NCBI GenBank assembly: GCA_027489035.1
Contig: JAIYAN010000023.1
Location: forward strand, 1 to 64,000
DNA: 64,000 nt
Direction: 5' to 3'
From: Chitinophagaceae bacterium
Lineage (GTDB): Bacteria; Bacteroidota; Bacteroidia; Chitinophagales; Chitinophagaceae
Numbering within the stretch: the stretch's first letter is position 1; every line of letters starts with the position of its first letter. A program made the translations under genes and the position numbers. The notes below the pieces were generated by a model. That model made no database searches. It saw nothing but the letters and a program-made list of their open reading frames with translations, and had not been told where the DNA came from. Below are positions 32,683 through 41,513 of this stretch, in pieces.

Positions 32683-33381
32683 ATGAACATCATTATCACA
32701 GGAGGTAGCAGGGGAATGGGCAAGGCGATGGCATTTGAATTTGCTACTACCTCATCACATATTATTTTGTGTGCCAGGAATGCAGAAGATTTACAGAAAA
32801 CAAAAGCAGAAATTGTAGATAAATTTCCTTCATGTACAATTGATGTTTTTTCAGCCGATCTATCTGTAAAAACGGAGGTGGAAGGATTTGCAGATTTCTG
32901 TCTAAGTAAATTTACCCCCGACATTTTGATTAATAACGCTGGCATATATACGCCAGGAAATACAATGGATGCGAGCGAGGAGGATTTTAATAAAATGATG
33001 AACCTGAATTTTTTTAGTGCGTATTATTTAACGAAGAAATTACTTCCTTCTATGATTGTTCAAAAGCGTGGACATATATTTAACGTATGCTCTATTGCTT
33101 CGCTTCGGGCTTATGATGGTGGCGGAATATATAGCATAAGCAAATTTGCACTTAATGGGTTTAGTCAAAATTTAAGACACGAAATGAAACCGCATGGTAT
33201 AAAGGTTACTGCCGTTTTTCCAGGAGCGGTACTTACCGATTCTTGGGGAGATTTCGATAATTCTAATAAAAGAATCATGGAGGCTACTGACATTTCAAAA
33301 ATGGTTTTTGCAGCTTCAACACTTTCACCACAAGCTGTTGTGGAAGAAATTATCATTAGGCCTCAGTTGGGTGATTTATGA
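32683..33381 (+). CDS. Short-chain dehydrogenase/reductase
   Basis: NAD(P)-binding oxidoreductase of 232 residues. TGGSRGMGKAMA (cofactor binding, residues 6-17), then LINNAG (~86-91), the catalytic Ser in CSIAS, and YSISK (Tyr and Lys, ~149-153). The Arg/Asn after the glycine-rich loop (CARN) suggests an NADPH preference. The substrate is not readable. Its 5' region contains the AAAAGTAAAAAG repeat; it is convergent with the response-regulator gene, only 4 bases apart. Confidence 0.88.
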   Translation: MNIIITGGSRGMGKAMAFEFATTSSHIILCARNAEDLQKTKAEIVDKFPSCTIDVFSADLSVKTEVEGFADFCLSKFTPDILINNAGIYTPGNTMDASEEDFNKMMNLNFFSAYYLTKKLLPSMIVQKRGHIFNVCSIASLRAYDGGGIYSISKFALNGFSQNLRHEMKPHGIKVTAVFPGAVLTDSWGDFDNSNKRIMEATDISKMVFAASTLSPQAVVEEIIIRPQLGDL

Positions 33382-33385
33382 TGGA

Positions 33386-34105
33386 TTAATGCGTAGAAAA
33401 TTTATAACCCATTCCTCTAATGGATAAAAAGTATTTTGGATTCTTTTGATCTTTTTCAAAATATTTTCTAAAATTCAAAATGAAGTTGTCAATGGTTCTT
33501 GTAGTTGGAAATACATTATAACCCCAAACGGCTTGTAATATTTTTTCACGAGTTACCACTTCGTTTTTATGGTCAATCAACAACTTCAACAGCATCGCTT
33601 CTTTTTTGGTAAGATGAATTTCTTGTCCAATGGAATTGGTGGCCAATAAACCATTAAAGTCTATTTTATTTTTTCCAAAACTGTATAATTCAGGAACATT
33701 TGATTTTAAAGAAAGTTGATCGTTTTTCTTGATTAGTTTTTCTACCCTAAGTAAAAGTTCTTCTAAATTAAAAGGCTTGTTAAGATAATCATCAGCACCC
33801 ATTTTTAATCCCAACACTCGATCTGAGCTGCTGTTTTTTGCACTTAAAATTAAAATCGGAATTGGATTTTGCTTAAGTCTTACTGATTCGCATACAGAGA
33901 TGCCATCTAACTCAGGAAGCATAACATCCAACACCATTAAATCGAAATGCTCTTGTGATAAAATTTTTAATGCTTCTAAACCATCAGCACAAGCTGTTAC
34001 TTCATACCCTTCCAATTCAAGATTCAGCTTTAAAGCTTCTTGAAGATTTTCTTCGTCTTCTACAAGTAAAATGGAGTGTTTTTTATGAAGCATATTTTTA
34101 AGCAA
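33386..34105 (-). CDS. OmpR-family response regulator
   Basis: 239 residues. The receiver domain (~9-122) has EDEE, phosphoacceptor Asp in LMVLDVMLPELDG and Lys in LNKPFN. The OmpR/PhoB winged-helix domain follows (~140-237: LTKKEAMLLKLLIDHKNEVVTREKIL, then VDNFI-like TIDNFILNFRKYFE). It overlaps the histidine kinase gene upstream by 8 bases, so the two are coupled. An internal ATG 12 bases downstream is also possible as the start. The signal is unknown. Confidence 0.92.
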   Translation of the reverse strand: MLKNMLHKKHSILLVEDEENLQEALKLNLELEGYEVTACADGLEALKILSQEHFDLMVLDVMLPELDGISVCESVRLKQNPIPILILSAKNSSSDRVLGLKMGADDYLNKPFNLEELLLRVEKLIKKNDQLSLKSNVPELYSFGKNKIDFNGLLATNSIGQEIHLTKKEAMLLKLLIDHKNEVVTREKILQAVWGYNVFPTTRTIDNFILNFRKYFEKDQKNPKYFLSIRGMGYKFSTH

Positions 34106-35075
34106 TCGTTTTTAATTGTACAACAAATTTTGCTCCATTCGGTTCGTTATCTGTTATAAATATTTTAGCCTTATGTGCTTTTATAATTCGATGTACCAAG
34201 TATAAACCCAAACCAGTTCCTTTTGCTTTTTGTGTAGCTTCAGTACCAATGCGATAAAACTTTTCAAATACTTTCTTTTTATCACCATCTTTAATGCCAG
34301 CACCATAATCTGCAAATGTAATGCTACATTGGTTTTGCTGATTTTCTACTTTGATGCTTATGGGTTGATCTTTTGGCGAATATTTTATTGCGTTATCTAT
34401 TAAATTATTGAATGTCATCTGCAATAAAAAAACATCACCCATTAAATACAAAGGAGTATTATAGAAAAACAATATTTCACGATTTGGGAAACGATTTATA
34501 AAATCTGAAACTACTGATTGCAACACAGCTGTTATATCTAATCGCTCTGGTGTATATTGATGTGCACCGGCTTCCATTTGAGAAGAAAGCAACAAATTGT
34601 TACAAAGCGCGTTCATTCTATTAGACTCTTGAATGGTATTGCTGATAATTTTAAATTGCTGCGCTTCATCAAGTTGACGCTTTTGAAGCGTTTCTAAATT
34701 TAATTTAGTAACAGCAATTGGGGTTTTTAATTCATGCGTAATGGCAACCATAAAATTTTGTTGCTGTCTACTAATGATAAGTTGTTTATTAACTGCACGA
34801 AACAAAAAAATGGCACCAGCAGAAATTAAAAGAAAAAAAATGGCCCCTTCACCAAGATATTGAGCTGTCTTTCTTTTCTGTTCGTCTTCTATTTCAGAAA
34901 TTTTAACTGAATAAGCAGCATCTTGTTTACTAATTTCATTTCTTTTAAAATTAGCCATTGAAATATTTTGTCTACTTAATGCGATATACCACCAAATCAA
35001 CGCAGAAAAAATATACAGCAACAGAAACCAATAAATAAAAAATATCAATTTTATTTTTTTTGATTTCTTAAACAT
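34098..35075 (-). CDS. Sensor histidine kinase
   Basis: 325 residues. An N-terminal membrane helix (~9-29), a short periplasmic stretch (~30-73) and a second helix (EGAIFFLLISAGAIFLF, ~74-90) lead into HisKA (MVAITHELKTPIAVTK; phospho-His near 112) and the HATPase domain: FNNLIDNAIKYSP, FADYGAGIKDG and GTGLGLYLVH. The very small periplasmic part suggests sensing within the membrane or via a partner. It is the upstream partner of the response regulator and lies 28 bases after the NAD kinase gene's stop. Confidence 0.92.
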   Translation of the reverse strand: MFKKSKKIKLIFFIYWFLLLYIFSALIWWYIALSRQNISMANFKRNEISKQDAAYSVKISEIEDEQKRKTAQYLGEGAIFFLLISAGAIFLFRAVNKQLIISRQQQNFMVAITHELKTPIAVTKLNLETLQKRQLDEAQQFKIISNTIQESNRMNALCNNLLLSSQMEAGAHQYTPERLDITAVLQSVVSDFINRFPNREILFFYNTPLYLMGDVFLLQMTFNNLIDNAIKYSPKDQPISIKVENQQNQCSITFADYGAGIKDGDKKKVFEKFYRIGTEATQKAKGTGLGLYLVHRIIKAHKAKIFITDNEPNGAKFVVQLKTIA

Positions 35076-35103
35076 GAATTTAATTTTGAAAAATGGTTTT
35101 GAA

Positions 35104-35982
35104 TTAATTGCGCTTGTCCAAACCCCAACTTAGTTTACTGCGTAAGGTTTGTAAAAAATTATTTTCATTTAGGCGAACCAGTTTGATGTCGAAGGTTTCT
35201 TTTTTTACAGCAAGTTGTACTTCTTTGCTTACAATTTCTTTTCTGCTATCAAGCGTTACTAAAAAATCATCCGTTCTGCCTTCTAATTCAAAAGAAATGA
35301 TATTATCGTCTGGTACAACAATTGGGCGAATATTTAAATTATGTGGTGCTACTGGTGTAATTACAAAACTATTGCTTTCTGGAAAAACCACCGGACCACC
35401 ACAGCTTAATGAATAACCCGTAGAACCTGTTGGCGTGGCTACAATAATGCCATCAGCCCAATACGTATTTAAAAATTCTCCGTTTAAATACGTATGAATT
35501 TTTATCATTGGTGATGTATCTCTTTTGTGAATTGAAAATTCATTCAATGCATAAGGTGTTTCTCCAAATAAAGGCACGTTTGCTTCAAGATGGATTAAGG
35601 TTCTTTTATCGAGTACATATTTTCTTTCGGCAATGGCATCAATAACACCCTGAATTTCATCTCTACCAATATTGGCCAAAAAGCCCAATCGACCATAATT
35701 AATTCCGAGTACTGGAATACCCGAATCGCGGACCATGGTTACGGTATCTAACATCGTTCCATCTCCACCTAAACTAAGCACACAATCAATGCTGCTATCC
35801 AAATCTTCAAAAGCATTGAATGTTGAATATTGATTATTTAAATCTACAGATGAATAAAATTGATTGAAAAAATCCTGAAAAAATACGGGTTCAACACCAT
35901 TTTTAATTAACTCTTCAAACAACTTATGAATGTCTTTGAGTTGATCATTTTCTACTCCTCGACTATATATGGCAATTTTCAT
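35104..35982 (-). CDS. nadK: NAD kinase
   Basis: Phosphorylates NAD to NADP, 292 residues. GGDGTMLDTV (~71-80) is the diagnostic GGDG motif; NEFSIHKRDTSPM and TPTGSTGYSLSCGGPVV follow, both typical. The C-terminal domain IISFELEGRTDDFLVTLDSRKE is the dinucleotide-binding part. Minus-strand run: CBS protein, POTRA barrel, nadK, histidine kinase. Essential in most bacteria. Confidence 0.93.
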   Translation of the reverse strand: MKIAIYSRGVENDQLKDIHKLFEELIKNGVEPVFFQDFFNQFYSSVDLNNQYSTFNAFEDLDSSIDCVLSLGGDGTMLDTVTMVRDSGIPVLGINYGRLGFLANIGRDEIQGVIDAIAERKYVLDKRTLIHLEANVPLFGETPYALNEFSIHKRDTSPMIKIHTYLNGEFLNTYWADGIIVATPTGSTGYSLSCGGPVVFPESNSFVITPVAPHNLNIRPIVVPDDNIISFELEGRTDDFLVTLDSRKEIVSKEVQLAVKKETFDIKLVRLNENNFLQTLRSKLSWGLDKRN

Positions 35983-36000
35983 TTTTTTAAAATAAATACT

Positions 36001-37452
36001 TTATAAAATACTTCTTAAATGTAAAAATAACCCCTTTTCGTTTAATTGATTCATACTAAACTCAGCACTTACTCTGAAATCGTACAATGTTAAAAAATCT
36101 AACCCTGCTCCGGTTGTGTATAAGAGTCGATCATTCAGCATGCCGCTACCATTAGGCTTGTTGTACGCAAATCCAGTATTCAAATAGGTTTTGGCATAAA
36201 AAGAAAAAGGCAAATACGGAACTTGCTTTATTTTAAAAGGCATCTTTACTTTAAAGGCAGCTATTTTTTTACTCAAATTATATTTTGCCATTGCAGTTGC
36301 CACACCATCAATCACATAATATTCCAAGCCATTTAAATAATATTCGCCAAATCCAAAAGCACGTTGGTTTATAAATGGCTGAGTAAATGGCAATCTTATT
36401 TTTGAAAAAATTTGAACATTCATATAAAAATGATGGGGAAACGTATAATACTTACGCCATGCCAAATCCAACTGAAACATATTTATTCCACCTGATAATC
36501 CAAATCCACGCTTTGCCAATGAAACATTTAAAACTTTACCCTTTAACGGATAATTGATGTTATCTAGTTTTAAAAATTGATAGCTGTAAATAAAATCCAT
36601 AAAATCAACATTAGCCTTCATTGAATTGAAATATTTGGGATTGTATGCTTTTGAAATGATACTATCTTTTACTTCAATAAAACTGTATTGAATTTTAAAG
36701 GTTTGTTTTTTATAATATCCTTTACGCACACTATACGTTGCAGCTGCACTAAAAGATGTTCTATCAAAATTTTTAGATTTATATAAAAGTGATTTATGAT
36801 TGTAAGTTGTTTTATAATCTATTTCTTTGTTTTGAGCATAACCCAGCGCTATTGAAAAACCTTCAGTAAGTTTTTTGTTGCTATATGGCGCCGTATAAGA
36901 AATTGCAATATTTCTAGCATAGCCAGTTAATAAATAAATATTCAATTGATCGCCTCTACCACTCACATTAAAATCCGCATATTTTAAACCATAAGTTGTG
37001 CGTTTTAAATCATGGTTATGTGTTGTCCACCAGTCATTAAAATTTCTGTCGGTTAGCTTTAAATATGGTGTTGGGTACAAGTACCATCTTTCCAAAACTT
37101 CTATTAGAATATCTACTTCGTCATTGTTTACCATAACAGGTGTAACGGTTACAATGGAAAATAAATTTGTATTGTAAATGAGTTCTTGTGATGTGTTGAC
37201 TTTTTTTAGTAAATGTGCTGCTTTTATTTGCTGGCCCATTTTCAATTGCATTTCCCGAAGAATGATATAATCTTTTGTTTTTTTATTTCCTGTAATTTTT
37301 ATCGTATGAACATTTAACAACCGAATGGTATCAGTTTGCAAAGAGTTAAAGTAAGTAGAATCAAATATTAAATTATTATGTTTGGGTTGGGCATTAATAT
37401 GTTGTAAGAAAAAAAAGGAAATGATAAAAAATGTGCGGGTTATTTTTTTCAT
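36001..37452 (-). CDS. POTRA-domain outer-membrane barrel protein (BamA/TamA-like)
   Basis: 483 residues. A signal peptide (MKKITRTFFIISFFFLQHINAQ) is followed by one POTRA-like domain (~45-125: HTIKITGNKKTKDYIILREMQLKMGQ, then NTNLFSIVTVTPVMVNNDEVDILIEVLE) and a C-terminal barrel with alternating aromatic strands ending LHLRSIL. With a single POTRA it is shorter than BamA. It may insert or stabilise other barrel proteins. Its start overlaps the CBS gene's stop by 4 bases, so those two are coupled. Confidence 0.8.
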   Translation of the reverse strand: MKKITRTFFIISFFFLQHINAQPKHNNLIFDSTYFNSLQTDTIRLLNVHTIKITGNKKTKDYIILREMQLKMGQQIKAAHLLKKVNTSQELIYNTNLFSIVTVTPVMVNNDEVDILIEVLERWYLYPTPYLKLTDRNFNDWWTTHNHDLKRTTYGLKYADFNVSGRGDQLNIYLLTGYARNIAISYTAPYSNKKLTEGFSIALGYAQNKEIDYKTTYNHKSLLYKSKNFDRTSFSAAATYSVRKGYYKKQTFKIQYSFIEVKDSIISKAYNPKYFNSMKANVDFMDFIYSYQFLKLDNINYPLKGKVLNVSLAKRGFGLSGGINMFQLDLAWRKYYTFPHHFYMNVQIFSKIRLPFTQPFINQRAFGFGEYYLNGLEYYVIDGVATAMAKYNLSKKIAAFKVKMPFKIKQVPYLPFSFYAKTYLNTGFAYNKPNGSGMLNDRLLYTTGAGLDFLTLYDFRVSAEFSMNQLNEKGLFLHLRSIL

Positions 37453-38114
37453 TTTAAGTCGAGATAATTCATCAAGTTTCTGTAATTGACATCTGATTTG
37501 TCTTCATAAATTTTCACCCCAAAATGGTGAAGCACATTGTATTCATATCTTTCAAAAGTAGCTACAACTGATGCGATTTCTTTTTTATTGATATGCAACG
37601 TAACCGTTAGTAATCCTGTAGTTGGATCAGTAGTTGTATTTAAATGCAAAATGGTACAATCATTACTTTCTACGATTCTGCTGATTTCTGAAATGGCAAA
37701 TTGTACCCGTTGCATTTCTAAAATAATTAACCCGCCAATTTCATTAGCCCCTGCAAATTCACCGATTGATTTCAAAAGATTCTCCGTGGTAATTACGCCC
37801 ATGAACTCTGCATTTTTATCTATAACCGGCACTACATTGGTTTCGTATTGATTGCAGTAATTGATGGCATTTAAAAAATGTACATCTTCTTGAATGTAAA
37901 ACAGTAAAAATTGGTCCTGAATTTTTTCAATGGTGATTTTATCTTCATCGATATCCAACAATTCTTCTTCGCTAATTAACCCAAGAAATTTTTTATCAGA
38001 AACTATGGGAAGATGTGTTAATTTAAAATCATTAATCAATTGCTTCGCCTTTCCAACGGAATCATCCAATTGTAATTGAGGAATACCAAAATTGATTAGT
38101 TGTGCAGTTAGCAT
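37449..38114 (-). CDS. CBS-domain protein
   Basis: 221 residues. Two CBS motifs at the N-terminus (LTHLPIVSDKKFLGLISEEELL; VVPVIDKNAEFMGVITTENLL) form an adenylate-binding pair. The C-terminal ~90 residues (LIILEMQRVQFAISEISRIVES..., NKKEIASVVATFERYEYNVLHHFG) look like an ACT-type regulatory fold. No catalytic domain. CBS-plus-ACT-like proteins next to nadK and barrel genes are familiar in Bacteroidota, which suggests a conserved but undefined link. Confidence 0.8.
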   Translation of the reverse strand: MLTAQLINFGIPQLQLDDSVGKAKQLINDFKLTHLPIVSDKKFLGLISEEELLDIDEDKITIEKIQDQFLLFYIQEDVHFLNAINYCNQYETNVVPVIDKNAEFMGVITTENLLKSIGEFAGANEIGGLIILEMQRVQFAISEISRIVESNDCTILHLNTTTDPTTGLLTVTLHINKKEIASVVATFERYEYNVLHHFGVKIYEDKSDVNYRNLMNYLDLK

Positions 38115-38143
38115 AGCGGACGATTTAATTCATTTTAAATGAA

Positions 38144-38917
38144 TTATTTATTTTGTGGTAAAGCCATTTTTTTCAAAAACACTTCTAAGATTTCATTGAA
38201 GGTTTTTGGTACTTCCATCATTGGCGCATGACCACATTTATCAATAAAATGCAATTCACTATTAGGCATTAACTTATGAAATTCTTCACCAACAAATGGG
38301 GGTGTAATGGTATCATTGTTGCCCCAAATTAAGCAGGTTGGAATTTTAATTTTGTTAAGCTCTTCACCTAAATTATTTCTAATGGCACTTTTTGCCAGCG
38401 CAATGATTTTTATTACTTTAAGTCTGTTGTTTGTAATTTCAAACACCTCGTTTACCAATTCTTCAGTAGCTAACGCTGGATCGTAAAAAGTAAGCGAAGT
38501 TTTATTTCTAATGTATTCTTTATCACCACGTTTTGGATACGAATCGCCCATTCCATTTTCAAATAAACCTGAGCTTCCAGTTAAAATAAGCGATCTGATT
38601 TTTTCGGGTTTGTTTAGTGCATAAACCAAGGCAACGTGTCCACCCAAAGAATTGCCCATTAAATGAACATTATCATAGCCTCTATGGTCAATAAACTTTG
38701 ACACAAATTTCTTTAATCCGCCAACTGAAGTATGCAACAAGTCAAGTTCCAAAAGGGGTAACATAGGCACCACGACCTTATGCGTATGCTTAAAATGCTC
38801 AATTAGGGGTTCGAAATTGCTCATAGCCCCAAAAAGTCCATGCAATAACATCAACACCTCTCCTTCGCCTTCTTCTAAGAATTTGAATTTCCCATCTTCT
38901 TTTATTGTATACGCCAT
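38144..38917 (-). CDS. Alpha/beta hydrolase
   Basis: 257 residues with an alpha/beta hydrolase fold. Oxyanion motif LLHGLFGAMSNFEPL, nucleophile elbow GNSLGGH (~91-97), Asp in WGNNDTITPP and His in CGHAPMMEVP near the C-terminus, so the full triad is present. The family spans esterases, lipases and C-C hydrolases; substrate is unknown. The gene is flanked by the CBS and CvpA genes, all on the minus strand. Confidence 0.85.
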   Translation of the reverse strand: MAYTIKEDGKFKFLEEGEGEVLMLLHGLFGAMSNFEPLIEHFKHTHKVVVPMLPLLELDLLHTSVGGLKKFVSKFIDHRGYDNVHLMGNSLGGHVALVYALNKPEKIRSLILTGSSGLFENGMGDSYPKRGDKEYIRNKTSLTFYDPALATEELVNEVFEITNNRLKVIKIIALAKSAIRNNLGEELNKIKIPTCLIWGNNDTITPPFVGEEFHKLMPNSELHFIDKCGHAPMMEVPKTFNEILEVFLKKMALPQNK

Positions 38918-39010
38918 ACTTAAAAACTAAATTGTTAATCGTATAAAGTTAATATTTAAACTTTAAAAGAGCTAAAATTACGGTAAATGAAAGATAACAT
39001 AAAAAATTAA

Positions 39011-39544
39011 CTATGGTTTGTTTGAAACAGACTTAAAATAATCTTCAAGTTGATGAATCATGTTTTTAAAAATTGGTATCCAATTTCCAATTTGATTTAT
39101 AATCATTGGGGCAATTGGTGCAAGCTTATTGTAAAAAAAAGATGCATTTTTTTGGTTATCTGACAATAAATTCAATTGATTGAGATAATACAAAATCATG
39201 CTATAAAACAAGCCGTACATAAATAAATACAGTAATAACCCAATTAATTTATTAACCCAACCCAACATAATGAGTTCTGCCGATTTTTCAAGGATTTTAC
39301 CCAACAGATGCATTGCCAAAAACACAAGTGTCAATACTAGGATAAATGATAAAAAAGGAATCCATTTATTGTTTACCCATTGATGCTTGGTTAAATAAAC
39401 TGCAACCGTTGATGCAAATTTGGTGGCAATGAAAAATCCAATGAAAAAAGCTGTAAATGAAATAACGGATCCTATAAAACCTTTTTTTATGCCTTTATAA
39501 CACGCTAAAGCAATTATAAAAATAAAAATAATGTCAATGTACAT
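39011..39544 (-). CDS. CvpA-family membrane protein
   Basis: 177 residues with four membrane helices. The N-terminal IDIIFIFIIALACYKGIKKGFIGSVISFTAFF is the CvpA signature (membrane helix, then KGxxKGF). CvpA is linked to colicin V production and envelope integrity in other bacteria; its biochemical role is unknown. I start at the second ATG because the family begins MYIDIIF-like; an ATG at 39565 would add 7 residues. Same-strand neighbours are hydrolase and YqeY genes. Confidence 0.82.
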   Translation of the reverse strand: MYIDIIFIFIIALACYKGIKKGFIGSVISFTAFFIGFFIATKFASTVAVYLTKHQWVNNKWIPFLSFILVLTLVFLAMHLLGKILEKSAELIMLGWVNKLIGLLLYLFMYGLFYSMILYYLNQLNLLSDNQKNASFFYNKLAPIAPMIINQIGNWIPIFKNMIHQLEDYFKSVSNKP

Positions 39545-39617
39545 TGTATGTGATTTTTGTCCCATCGTTAAATCGGTGGGCTATCATAACATTGAAAAAT
39601 CGAATTCCGCTTTAATT

Positions 39618-40067
39618 TTATCCCAACAACTCTTTTACCATAATGCTGATGGTTTTGCCGTCTGCTTTTCCTGCCAATTGTTTTGAAGCAACAGCCATTA
39701 CTTTACCTAAATCAGCAGCAGTTGATGCGCCAGTTTCAGCAATTATTAATTGAATCGCTTCTTTTATTTCAGCTTCAGTCATTTGCTTTGGTAAAAATTT
39801 TTCGATAACCGCCATTTCTTCTCTTTCTTTTACCGCTAAATCTTCTCTTCCTTGTTTTTCAAAAATATCAAGTGAGTCTTTACGCTGTTTCATCATTTTT
39901 TGTAAAAACTTTAATTCAGTTGCTTCATCAATTTCTCCTGAAGCGCCCGGTTCTGTTTTTGCTTTAATGATTTCAGCTTTTATTGCCCTAAGTCCTCTTA
40001 ACGCTGCTTCGTTTTTTGATTTCATGGCTTCCTTCATTTCAGCCATAATTTGTTGTTCTAATGCCAT
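39618..40067 (-). CDS. GatB/YqeY domain protein
   Basis: 149 residues, complete YqeY protein: MALEQQIMAEMKEAMKSKNEAALRGLRAIKAEI, then EREEMAVIEKFLPKQMTEAEIKEAIQLIIAETGAS and a terminal helical module (GKVMAVASKQLAGKADGKTISIMVKELLG) resembling the tail of GatB, the amidotransferase subunit. Free-standing YqeY proteins are widespread; a tRNA-related role is assumed but not proven. Twelve bases from gldC, probably in the same operon. Confidence 0.9.
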   Translation of the reverse strand: MALEQQIMAEMKEAMKSKNEAALRGLRAIKAEIIKAKTEPGASGEIDEATELKFLQKMMKQRKDSLDIFEKQGREDLAVKEREEMAVIEKFLPKQMTEAEIKEAIQLIIAETGASTAADLGKVMAVASKQLAGKADGKTISIMVKELLG

Positions 40068-40078
40068 TTTATACTTTT

Positions 40079-40429
40079 TTAATTAGATGATTGTTCATTT
40101 ATCATTTGCGCTTTAAATTTCTGATGAAATTGTTTTGCAAATGTTTTCATTTCGCTTGTTAATTCGTGTTGTTGTGTAGCACGGTCAAACGTATCTGCCA
40201 TACTCATCATCATTTGGTAAAAGAAATCACCCATTTCATCTACCATCATGTCTTTTGTCCACAAATCAATTCGCATTGCGGTTTGATCAGCTGCATCCCA
40301 AAAAGCCAAACACATTGCTTTTGATTTTTGAGTCATTTCCGCTGTGCTATCGGAAGCTTGCCAATTTATTTGTTCTGGAATCTTATTCGGATCCAGCATT
40401 ACATCAATTGTTATGGTTGATTTTTGCAT
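40079..40429 (-). CDS. gldC: Gliding motility protein GldC
   Basis: 116 residues. It matches GldC throughout: KSTITIDVMLDPNKIPEQINWQASD, LAFWDAADQTAMRIDLWTKDMMVDEMGDFFYQMMMSMADTFDRAT. GldC is needed for efficient gliding in Flavobacterium and occurs in many non-gliders as well; it is cytoplasmic. Its presence is a phylum marker. The C-terminal tail (FHQKFKAQMINEQSSN) is hydrophilic. Upstream are a glycosyltransferase and a GldE-like gene. Confidence 0.88.
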   Translation of the reverse strand: MQKSTITIDVMLDPNKIPEQINWQASDSTAEMTQKSKAMCLAFWDAADQTAMRIDLWTKDMMVDEMGDFFYQMMMSMADTFDRATQQHELTSEMKTFAKQFHQKFKAQMINEQSSN

Positions 40430-40457
40430 AAAAAAATTTTTTCAAAGTTAATCTATT

Positions 40458-41507
40458 CTATGCTTTTTTGTTGATTATCCAATCCCATAGTTTTTCAGAA
40501 ACATCTTCCCATTGAAGTTTCTCGGATTGTTTTTTCATGTTCTCTAATATTGAATTTCGAAGAGTTTCATCTTTATACAGCAATATCAAATTATCGGAAA
40601 TGGCTTTTTCTGATAAATCGCAATAAACGGCTGCATTTTTAGCAATCGAATTATAATGCTCATCTTCTGGAAGCAACATCGGAATTTTGAATCTAAACGC
40701 CATTTGATACAACTCCATAAAATTAGTTTCATTTCCTCCAAATAAAGCAGCATAAGCAGCTCCAAACAATGCAACGTACTCTTCCGTTTTATTAATCAAT
40801 AAAACATCCGAGCGATATTTATAATTGGCGAGTAATTTCTTTGAACTTTTCAATTGTTTTTCATCTACATATATTACCAATTTGAAATTAGATTGCTGCC
40901 ATTTTTTAAACGCAGAAAATGATTTTAAAAGCACCATCACTTGAGCACTTGAACAACCTTTTTGAATGGCGATAAAAAAATCTTTTTCCTCTGTAAACGC
41001 TTGTTTTATTTTGGTGGAATCTTCTATGGACAAGGCTTCCATTTTTTCAACACCATAAGGAATCATGTTGACTTTGCTTTTTAATTCCGGAATGGTTTTG
41101 ATAATTTTTTCATGTACCGTTTCATTCGTGGAAATTAAAAAATCAGCATAATTTGTTTTTTTAAATTTCTGTTTTTGTTTGATAGATTTTGTTTGATGAA
41201 TCAATACAATTTTTGTAATGCCTTTTACAGGAATCGTTGATTCATTAGAGCTGAAATAAAAATCTACTTTATATTTTTTTAAATAAGCCCGAAGCTGAAT
41301 TTGATTTAATACGCTATGATAAACACCTGTATTGTGCGCATATTTTAATTTAACGGGTTTGATATTTGAAGGTAATTCTTTTTTTACTACATGATTTTTT
41401 TGGTGTAGCATTATAAATTGCTGCGTTGGATATTTTAATGCAAGTTGTGTAAAGCAATTGTAATTAAAGTCCGATGTTGTATTTGTAATTTGAAAAGCGA
41501 TAATCAT
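40458..41507 (-). CDS. GT-B glycosyltransferase (family 4-like)
   Basis: 349 residues, two Rossmann-like halves. The C-terminal half has VALFGAAYAALFGGNETNFMELYQMAFRFKIPMLLPE, which resembles the donor-binding E-x7-E region of GT4 enzymes, and ends with a helix ENMKKQSEKLQWEDVSEKLWDW as in this family. The N-terminal acceptor half is diverged. No membrane segment. Sugar and acceptor are unknown. It lies between gldC and a GldE-like gene, 6 bases from the latter, all one strand. Confidence 0.7.
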   Translation of the reverse strand: MIIAFQITNTTSDFNYNCFTQLALKYPTQQFIMLHQKNHVVKKELPSNIKPVKLKYAHNTGVYHSVLNQIQLRAYLKKYKVDFYFSSNESTIPVKGITKIVLIHQTKSIKQKQKFKKTNYADFLISTNETVHEKIIKTIPELKSKVNMIPYGVEKMEALSIEDSTKIKQAFTEEKDFFIAIQKGCSSAQVMVLLKSFSAFKKWQQSNFKLVIYVDEKQLKSSKKLLANYKYRSDVLLINKTEEYVALFGAAYAALFGGNETNFMELYQMAFRFKIPMLLPEDEHYNSIAKNAAVYCDLSEKAISDNLILLYKDETLRNSILENMKKQSEKLQWEDVSEKLWDWIINKKA

Positions 41508-41513
41508 AATCTA